Assembly: GCA_020442185.1 (NCBI GenBank)
Contig: JAGRKS010000053.1
Span: 1-47,202, forward strand
Reading direction: 5' to 3'
Source of the DNA: Hyphomicrobiaceae bacterium
GTDB lineage: Bacteria; Pseudomonadota; Alphaproteobacteria; Rhizobiales; Hyphomicrobiaceae
Length of the DNA: 47,202 nucleotides
The translations under genes and the position numbers were made by a program. Shown here piece by piece: positions 41,702 to 47,202 of this stretch. Position 1 is the first letter of the stretch, and every line of letters begins with the position of its first letter. The notes beneath the pieces were generated by a model. That model saw only the letters and a list, made by a program, of their open reading frames with translations, was not told the DNA's origin and made no database searches.

Positions 41702-42184
41702 ATGACCCAACGCACCAAGTTGGATGCACTCGATCGGCGTGATTTCATCGCCGGTGCCAGCGCCGTGGCAATTGCCACGGTCGTGTTCGGCAAGGCGGGC
41801 CTCGCGCACGCTCAAGACAAGCCGCAAACCTTCGATGACATCTACGGCAAGATCGTCGGCGAGGCCAAGCCCGAGGACGGCAAGGTCACGATCGACATGC
41901 CTGAAATCGCGGAGAACGGCAACACCGTCCCCTACACCGTTTCCGTCGACAGCCCGATGACCGACGGCGACTACGTCAAGACCGTGCACGTGCTCTCGTC
42001 CGGCAATCCCTCACCCAACATCGCGACCTATCATTTCTCGCCGTTGTCGGGTGCCGCCAAAGTTTCGAGCCGCATGCGACTCGCCAAGACGCAGGACATC
42101 GTTGCGGTGGCCGAGCTTTCGAGTGGCAAGAAGCTCATCGGAAAGCGCACCGTAAAGGTGACGATCGGCGGCTGCGGCGGCTAA
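41702..42184 (+). CDS. soxY: Thiosulfate oxidation carrier protein SoxY
   Basis: The 160-residue protein has a Tat signal (DRRDFIAGAS, cleavage likely after AHA, about residue 37) and ends in GGCGG, the swinging arm whose Cys carries the sulfur intermediate. The immunoglobulin-like body (VPYTVSVDSPMTDGDYVKTVHVLSSGNPSPNIATYHFSPL) is typical. SoxY pairs with SoxZ in the periplasm, presenting sulfur to SoxAX, SoxB and SoxCD; none of these three is in the window. An AAGGAGA site lies upstream, and soxZ follows at 19 bp. Confidence 0.96.
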   Translation: MTQRTKLDALDRRDFIAGASAVAIATVVFGKAGLAHAQDKPQTFDDIYGKIVGEAKPEDGKVTIDMPEIAENGNTVPYTVSVDSPMTDGDYVKTVHVLSSGNPSPNIATYHFSPLSGAAKVSSRMRLAKTQDIVAVAELSSGKKLIGKRTVKVTIGGCGG

Positions 42185-42203
42185 ACAGGGAGGACGAAAA
42201 CTC

Positions 42204-42527
42204 ATGGCGAGCAAACCGCGCATCAAGGTCCCGGCCTCCAACAAGGTCGGTGACGTCATCGAAGTGAAGACGCTGATCTCCCACGTCATGGAGACGGGCT
42301 TCCGCAAAGGCGGCGACGGCAAAATGGTGCCGCGCAACATCATCAACACGTTCACCGCCACGTTCGGCGGCAAGGAAGTGTTCAAGGTCGATCTGTCTTC
42401 AGGTGTGTCCGCGAACCCTTACATCGCCTTCAACTTCAAGGTTCCAGGTCCCGGCGAACTCGAACTGACGTGGGTCGAGGACTCTGGCCAGAAAACGGTC
42501 GAGAAAGTCGCGATCAATGTCGGCTGA
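42204..42527 (+). CDS. soxZ: Thiosulfate oxidation carrier complex protein SoxZ
   Basis: The 107-residue partner of SoxY has the expected start PRIKVPASNKVGDVIEVKTLISHVMETGFRK and the C-terminal PGELELTWVEDSGQKTVEKVAINVG. It has no signal peptide and is exported in complex with Tat-targeted SoxY. A GGGAGGA site precedes the ATG, and a strong terminator follows. The pair is complete, so the carrier is probably functional even though other Sox enzymes are not encoded nearby. Confidence 0.96.
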   Translation: MASKPRIKVPASNKVGDVIEVKTLISHVMETGFRKGGDGKMVPRNIINTFTATFGGKEVFKVDLSSGVSANPYIAFNFKVPGPGELELTWVEDSGQKTVEKVAINVG

Positions 42528-43042
42528 CCGACGTGTCGGCCCGGCTGCGCCGGTCTGAATTCGACAGAACAAAAAAGCCCGCGCAACTGCTTGCGCGGGC
42601 TTTCTTCTTTTGCAGCGGCATCAGACCGACCGCGGCACGGCGACCGGTCACTTCGGCTTGGTTGGCAAGTCTCCGTCAAACGGGTGCGCGCTCCGCGACG
42701 TCTCGATCTGCCACCCGTCAAACGCAGCCGGCGCTCATTTCTTCTCTTCCGCCCCACCCGAACCTGCGGTTGCCGGCGCGATCCGATGGCTCGGATGTGA
42801 TGTCGTAACCGAGGCGCGAGGAATTTGACCGAGCACCTTGCCCGAGAAGTCGAGAGCGGTTAGAGCAGGCTTTCGAACACGACGAGACAAGATCGAGGCG
42901 TCCCTTTCCAAACCGGTCAATCGAATCGCTAGCGGCGCGAATGTGGGCGGGAAGCTCTGCCTGCAAGAGCTTCGCGCAACGGTTGGAGAGTAGCCTTGCC
43001 CCGAAGACACGTCCCGACGACACGTCAAGGAGATATCGCCAG
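42528..43042. other. Gap between soxZ and the CDGSH gene
   Basis: It holds the soxZ terminator at the left. The rest carries only weak open frames without motifs, and presumably the CDGSH promoter. Nothing else was recognised. Confidence 0.5.
42574..42607 (+). terminator. Rho-independent terminator of soxYZ
   Basis: AAAGCCCGCGCAA (42574-42586) pairs perfectly with TTGCGCGGGCTTT (42591-42603) around a CTGC loop. A T-rich run follows, and an A-run precedes the stem, so it could act in both directions. Confidence 0.93.
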
Positions 43043-43285
43043 ATGGCCGACGATCCCGTCATTGCCCAGAAGGGCCCGTTCCAGGTCGAGCTCGAGGCCG
43101 GCAAGCCATACTTCTATTGTCGCTGCGGGCGCTCCAAGCGCCAGCCATTCTGTGATGGCGCCCACAAGGATACCGGCCTCGAGCCGATGCGCTTCACGGT
43201 CGACGCCAGCGGCACGTATAATCTGTGCGGCTGCAAGACCACCGACGACGAGCCTTTCTGCGACGGCTCGCACAACATCCTCTGA
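43043..43285 (+). CDS. Dual CDGSH iron-sulfur domain protein
   Basis: The 80-residue protein has two CDGSH [2Fe-2S] sites: Cys26, Cys28, Cys37 and His41 in CRCGRSKRQPFCDGAH, and Cys62, Cys64, Cys73 and His77 in CGCKTTDDEPFCDGSH. The three-Cys, one-His ligation makes clusters that can be transferred or used for electron transfer. There is no signal peptide or membrane segment, so it is cytosolic. An AAGGAGA site precedes ATG 43043. It follows the sulfur block after a 515-bp gap, so a link to sulfur or redox stress is only suggestive. Confidence 0.93.
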   Translation: MADDPVIAQKGPFQVELEAGKPYFYCRCGRSKRQPFCDGAHKDTGLEPMRFTVDASGTYNLCGCKTTDDEPFCDGSHNIL

Positions 43286-43661
43286 CGAATCATCTGACGC
43301 CGGGCACGGGACGGGGCCCCGTCCCCATGTGCGCGGGTCCGCGGGCGGTCAGACCCTCGGGCGGATGTGCGCGCAAATCCCGGCGCGTGATTTTTCGCAA
43401 TGCATGCTGCCCATCGGGTATGCAGCCGACCGGGTTCGATATTTCCCTGAAACCGACTGCACCGCCGGGCGCGGGGCGCAGCGTGCAACGCTGTTCGCGC
43501 AATCGACGGACCCGAAGGGTGAAACGCTCGACGTGTTGCAGCGGCGAGGCTAGGCTCGGGACGAGCCGATTCCTGCGCGGTGACGGGGGCGCGCCACAGC
43601 AGGTCGCGGAAGTTTCGTCAGTCGTTCCCGGCAAAGGCTCATATCGGCGAATGGGGGTGAG
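43286..43661. other. Gap upstream of livH, with an 18-bp GC palindrome
   Basis: It should contain the liv promoter. A perfect no-loop palindrome GGGACGGGGCCCCGTCCC occupies 43308-43325, 23 bp after the CDGSH stop. It is not followed by a T-run, so it is not a standard terminator. No gene was recognised. Confidence 0.5.
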
Positions 43662-44576
43662 ATGGACTATTTCCTGCAGCAGCTGATCAACGGGCTGACA
43701 CTCGGGTCCATCTACGGTCTCATCGCCATCGGCTACACGATGGTCTATGGCATCATCGGCATGATCAACTTCGCGCACGGCGACGTCTTCATGCTGTCCG
43801 CCTTCATCGCGCTCATCGTCTTCCTGCTTATTTCCTCGGTGCTCGGCTCGATCGGGCTCGCGTTGGCGCTGCTGCTGGTGCTGATCGCGGCCATGGCGTT
43901 GACGGCGTTGTGGAGCTTCGTGATCGAACGCGTCGCCTACCGGCCGCTGCGGGGATCGTTCCGCCTCGCGCCGCTGATCTCGGCGATCGGCATGTCGATT
44001 TTCCTCATGAACTTCGTCCAACTCGTGCAAGGACCGCGCAACAAGCCGCTGCCGCCGCTGCTGCGAGGCGTGGTCGAGGTTCCGATTGGAAATGGCTCCT
44101 TCACCATTGCCTACAAGCAGATGCTGATCTTCGCGATTACGGCGGCGTTGCTCGCGGCGTTCTGGTTCATCGTCCAGAAGACATCGCTCGGCCGCGCCCA
44201 GCGCGCTTGCGAACAGGACCGCAAGATGGCGGCGCTGCTCGGGATCAACGTCGACCGGACGATCTCGCTGACGTTCGTGATGGGCGCGGCGCTCGCCGCC
44301 GTCGCTGGCGTCATGTACATGGTGCACTATGGCGTCGTGAACTTCGCCGACGGCTTCGTGCCGGGCGTCAAGGCGTTCACGGCTGCGGTTCTCGGTGGCA
44401 TCGGCTCGCTTCCGGGGGCTGTGCTCGGCGGCATCCTGATCGGCCTCATCGAGACGATCTGGTCGGCGTACTTCTCGATCGACTACAAGGATGTGGCGGC
44501 GTTCTCGATCCTCGCCATCGTCTTGATCTTCATGCCCTCCGGCCTGCTCGGTCGGCCCGACGTCGAAAAGGTCTGA
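43662..44576 (+). CDS. livH: Branched-chain amino acid-type ABC transporter permease (LivH)
   Basis: The 304-residue permease has about eight hydrophobic helices and the LivH signatures: the N-terminal [34 protein letters not shown], the [13 protein letters not shown] cytoplasmic turn and [25 protein letters not shown]. The end is [26 protein letters not shown]. It forms the inner-membrane channel with LivM. A GGGGGTGAG site precedes the ATG. The substrate is probably a branched-chain or other hydrophobic amino acid; the binding protein LivK/LivJ is not in the window. First of livHMGF. Confidence 0.93.
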   Translation: MDYFLQQLINGLTLGSIYGLIAIGYTMVYGIIGMINFAHGDVFMLSAFIALIVFLLISSVLGSIGLALALLLVLIAAMALTALWSFVIERVAYRPLRGSFRLAPLISAIGMSIFLMNFVQLVQGPRNKPLPPLLRGVVEVPIGNGSFTIAYKQMLIFAITAALLAAFWFIVQKTSLGRAQRACEQDRKMAALLGINVDRTISLTFVMGAALAAVAGVMYMVHYGVVNFADGFVPGVKAFTAAVLGGIGSLPGAVLGGILIGLIETIWSAYFSIDYKDVAAFSILAIVLIFMPSGLLGRPDVEKV

Positions 44577-44581
44577 GACCG

Positions 44582-45967
44582 ATGCGGCCGCTCGCGGGTC
44601 CTCAAACCGCCGCCGCCGAGGCACAAACGGCGGCACATCCAACCCTCGGTTTCGCCATCCTCGATGCGCTGAAGACCGGCGCGCTCGTGATCGGCCTCGC
44701 GACGCCGATCGTGCTGCTCGAGACCCGCCAGGACGTTTCGAACCGGCTCGTCCTCGAGCCGCGCTTCGGCCTCGTCGTCGCGCTTGCCGCCACGGCGTTT
44801 CTGATGCGGCTCGCCTACACGCTTCTGGCGCCGAGGCTCGAGGGCTGGCGCATCGTTCCCGCGATCACGGTTCCCGATGTGTGGGCCGGTCGCCTGCGGT
44901 TGATGGCGCTCGCTCTCCTCATCGCCTATCCGTTCATCGCTTTGGCGCTCGCCGGCAAAGGTGGCGCGATCAAGTGGATCGACAACTTCGGCATCCAGAT
45001 ATTGATCTACGTGATGCTCGGCTGGGGACTGAACATCGTCGTCGGACTGGCCGGCCTGCTCGATCTCGGCTACGTGGCGTTCTACGCCGTCGGCGCCTAT
45101 TCCTCGGCGCTGCTGGCCAAGACCGTCGGGCTGTCGTTTTGGCTGTGCCTGCCGCTCGCCGGCATCTTCGCAGCGTTATGGGGCATTCTCCTCGGCTTCC
45201 CGGTACTCAGGCTGCGCGGCGACTACCTCGCCATCGTGACGCTGGCATTCGGCGAGATCATCCGCCTCGTTCTGATCAACTGGGTGGACTTCACGGGCGG
45301 CTATGCCGGTATCTCTGGGATTCCGCGCCCGACATTCTTCGGGCTTCCATTCAATGCCAGCGAGGGCGGTTTCGCCGCGACTTTCGGTCTCGAGTTCACG
45401 CCGCTGCATCGCCTCGTCTTCCTGTTCTACCTGATCCTGGCCCTCGCCCTCGTCACCAACGCCGCCACCATCCGGCTCCGCCGCCTGCCCATCGGACGCG
45501 CCTGGGAAGCGTTGCGCGAGGACGAGATTGCCTGCCGCTCGCTCGGCATCGATACCGTCAAGACGAAGCTCACCGCCTTCGCAATCGGCGCCATGTTCGG
45601 CGGTTTCGGCGGCGCGTTTTTCGCCGCGCGGCAGGGCTTCATTTCGCCCGAGAGCTTCATTTTCATGGAAAGCGCCGTGATCCTGGCAATCGTCGTGCTC
45701 GGCGGCATGGGCAGCCAGATCGGCGTCGCGATCGCGGCGGTCGCGATGATCGGCGGCACCGAACTGCTGCGCGAACTCGACTGGCTGAAGCATGTTTTCG
45801 GGGCCGGGTTCGACCCGACTCAGTACCGCATGCTGCTGTTCGGCCTCGCCATGGTCGCCATGATGATCTGGAAGCCGCGGGGTCTCGTCTCTACACGGTC
45901 GCCAACGATCTTCCTCAGGCAGCGCAAATCGATCTCCGGTGACCATGTCAAGGAAGGACACGGCTGA
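44582..45967 (+). CDS. livM: Branched-chain amino acid-type ABC transporter permease (LivM)
   Basis: The 461-residue permease has three hydrophobic segments in an N-terminal extension of about 130 residues before the conserved core. The core starts [38 protein letters not shown] and includes [48 protein letters not shown] and [16 protein letters not shown]. It pairs with LivH as the channel. It starts 5 bp after livH and overlaps livG by one base (TGATG), so the genes are co-transcribed. Confidence 0.93.
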   Translation: MRPLAGPQTAAAEAQTAAHPTLGFAILDALKTGALVIGLATPIVLLETRQDVSNRLVLEPRFGLVVALAATAFLMRLAYTLLAPRLEGWRIVPAITVPDVWAGRLRLMALALLIAYPFIALALAGKGGAIKWIDNFGIQILIYVMLGWGLNIVVGLAGLLDLGYVAFYAVGAYSSALLAKTVGLSFWLCLPLAGIFAALWGILLGFPVLRLRGDYLAIVTLAFGEIIRLVLINWVDFTGGYAGISGIPRPTFFGLPFNASEGGFAATFGLEFTPLHRLVFLFYLILALALVTNAATIRLRRLPIGRAWEALREDEIACRSLGIDTVKTKLTAFAIGAMFGGFGGAFFAARQGFISPESFIFMESAVILAIVVLGGMGSQIGVAIAAVAMIGGTELLRELDWLKHVFGAGFDPTQYRMLLFGLAMVAMMIWKPRGLVSTRSPTIFLRQRKSISGDHVKEGHG

Positions 45968-46911
45968 TGGCGGGAGGCACGGCGCCGCTTCTCGCGGTCG
46001 AGCACCTGACGATGCGGTTTGGCGGACTGCTAGCCGTCGACGATCTCTCGTTCAATGTGTTGGCTGGCGACATCACGGCGTTGATCGGACCGAACGGCGC
46101 CGGCAAGACCACCGTCTTCAATTGCATCACCGGTTTCTACAAGCCAACGCGCGGCCGGCTTTCGCTTGCGCACGGCAATGGCGCGACGACCGACGAGATT
46201 GAAGCGTTGACCCGCTCGGGCCGTCGCTGGCGGCGCGACGGCGATCATGCCCTCTATCTGCTCGAACGCATGCCCGATTTCGAGATTTCCGCCAAGGCGC
46301 GCGTTGCCCGCACGTTCCAGAACATTCGCCTGTTCACCGGCATGACGGTGCTCGAGAACCTGATCGTCGCCCAACACAACCGCCTGATGCACGCCTCCGG
46401 CTATAGCCTGCTCGGACTCCTCGGCATCAAATCGTTCCGGGACGCGGAAGCCGCCGCCATCGAGAAGGCCCGCATCTGGCTCGAGCGGATCAGCCTTGCA
46501 GCCCGTGCCGACGACCCGGCGGGCGATTTGCCCTATGGCGACCAGCGCCGCCTCGAGATCGCGCGCGCGATGTGCACCGACCCGGTATTGCTGTGCCTCG
46601 ACGAACCGGCGGCCGGTCTCAATCCGCGCGAGAGCGCCGACCTCAACGCGCTGCTGCGCTCGATCCGCCTCGACGATGGCACCGCCATCCTGCTCATCGA
46701 ACACGACATGTCCGTGGTCATGGACGTCTCCGACCACATCGTCGTCATGGAGTATGGCCGCAAGATCGCCGACGGCACGCCGGAAGACATTCGAAACGAT
46801 CCCGCCGTCATCGCTGCCTATCTCGGCGTGGAAGACGAAGAGGAGAGCGCGGCCGAAGCCGAGATTCGAGCCATTGCGGCCCATGTCCGGCAAGAAGGTG
46901 ATGGTCCATGA
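45967..46911 (+). CDS. livG: ABC transporter ATP-binding protein (LivG)
   Basis: The 314-residue ATPase has Walker A GPNGAGKT (about 41-48), Q-loop Gln118, signature LPYGDQRRLEIARAM, Walker B LLCLDEPAAGLNP and H-loop IEHDMS. The usual LivG length is about 255. The extra length is an insert of about 40 residues after the first helix (about 70-112, containing RRWRRDGDHALYLLERMPDFEIS) and an acidic tail. The signature has Asp where LSYGQQ is typical. It drives transport by the LivHM channel with LivF. Confidence 0.92.
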   Translation: MAGGTAPLLAVEHLTMRFGGLLAVDDLSFNVLAGDITALIGPNGAGKTTVFNCITGFYKPTRGRLSLAHGNGATTDEIEALTRSGRRWRRDGDHALYLLERMPDFEISAKARVARTFQNIRLFTGMTVLENLIVAQHNRLMHASGYSLLGLLGIKSFRDAEAAAIEKARIWLERISLAARADDPAGDLPYGDQRRLEIARAMCTDPVLLCLDEPAAGLNPRESADLNALLRSIRLDDGTAILLIEHDMSVVMDVSDHIVVMEYGRKIADGTPEDIRNDPAVIAAYLGVEDEEESAAEAEIRAIAAHVRQEGDGP

Positions 46912-47202
46912 CGTCGGCGCCGGCCTGCCTGCTCGAGATACGAGGCGTCACCGCCTACTACGGCAACATCGTCGCCTTGAAGGGCGTCGACATCGATGTC
47001 GGAAAGGGCGAGATCGTAACGCTGATCGGCGCCAACGGCGCCGGCAAATCGACGCTGATGATGACGATTTGCGGCAACCCGCAGGCGCGCGACGGAAGCA
47101 TCGTCTACGATGGTCGCGACATCACGCGCATGCCGACGCACGAAATCGCACGCCTCAGGATCGCGCAGTCGCCGGAAGGGCGGCGCATCTTCCCGCGCAT
47201 GA
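46908..47202 (+). CDS. livF: ABC transporter ATP-binding protein (LivF), 5' part
   Basis: The start codon overlaps the livG stop (ATGA). The 98 codons present include LLEIRGVTAYYGNIVALKGVD, Walker A GANGAGKS, TRMPTHEIARLRIAQSPEGRRIF, where Gln is the Q-loop residue; this Q-S-P-E-G-R-R-I-F motif is typical of LivF. The gene runs off the right edge. It supplies the second ATPase of the importer. Confidence 0.93.
   Translation, partial: MTSAPACLLEIRGVTAYYGNIVALKGVDIDVGKGEIVTLIGANGAGKSTLMMTICGNPQARDGSIVYDGRDITRMPTHEIARLRIAQSPEGRRIFPRM

Noticed and set aside
43290..44642. 450-codon - frame over livH
   Set aside because: It is antisense to a clear LivH and has the charged low-complexity composition of an antisense shadow.

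Overview
The window is GC-rich, tightly packed DNA from a bacterial chromosome. The best guess is an alphaproteobacterium of the Hyphomicrobiales (rhizobia and relatives). This rests on gene content and order: a persulfide-sensor-type ArsR gene beside soxYZ and flavocytochrome c genes, a PanD/NTF2-like/GNAT/nitrilase cassette, an E. coli-size FadE, a MerR regulator coupled to fadD, and a two-partner secretion exoprotein with MBG repeats. Genus cannot be decided from the window. No insertion sequence, prophage or CRISPR array was seen.

Layout. (1) 1-2.9 kb, + strand: the end of a 3-hydroxyisobutyrate-dehydrogenase-type gene coupled to a hotdog thioesterase, then a MarR regulator preceded by a 34-bp palindrome, a MAPEG membrane protein and a D-2-hydroxyacid dehydrogenase. 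(2) 3.0-6.9 kb: TrhO (- strand), a 29-residue Lys/Ala peptide with its own terminator, then a four-gene cassette of NTF2-like protein, aspartate decarboxylase (panD), GNAT acetyltransferase and nitrilase-type amidase with overlapping ends. (3) 7-11.2 kb: a TadG-like von Willebrand protein and a SIMPL protein (both -), a CAT-anticodon tRNA whose 3' end lies in a 53-bp direct repeat, and an unknown secreted protein. (4) 11.3-23.1 kb: a two-partner secretion operon on the - strand (TpsB transporter, then a 2686-residue TpsA exoprotein), possibly including the unknown secreted protein as third gene. A divergent + strand gene encodes a LuxR-type regulator fused to an alpha/beta-hydrolase domain that has lost its nucleophile. 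(5) 23.2-27.2 kb: an ELM1-type protein, two tandem cyclophilin-fold paralogues and a dedicated ketoacyl-ACP synthase/ACP pair. (6) 27.7-37.4 kb: fatty-acid degradation, with fadD plus a MerR regulator on the + strand facing a CFA synthase, thiolase, FadB/FadJ-type protein and FadE on the - strand; a perfect 18-bp palindrome lies upstream of fadE. (7) 37.8-42.6 kb: inorganic sulfur oxidation, with a two-cysteine ArsR sensor, a small cytochrome c, a flavocytochrome c sulfide dehydrogenase flavoprotein, a SoxS-like thioredoxin and soxYZ. An ATTC-N8-GAAT element sits between soxS and soxY. (8) 43.0-47.2 kb: a dual CDGSH protein, then livHMGF of a branched-chain amino-acid-type ABC importer, with livF running off the end.

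How the parts work together. The fad block would activate fatty acids (FadD) and oxidise them (FadE, FadB/J, thiolase), and the coupled MerR protein is the natural candidate regulator. In the sulfur block, FccAB would oxidise sulfide in the periplasm, SoxYZ would carry sulfur on the GGCGG arm of SoxY, SoxS would keep that arm reduced, and the ArsR protein would derepress the genes when persulfide forms. SoxAX, SoxB and SoxCD are not in the window. The secretion locus would export a very large surface or secreted protein, possibly under control of the divergent receptor-like regulator. The least explained parts are that regulator, the TpsA C-terminal domain with its small secreted neighbour, and the panD cassette.
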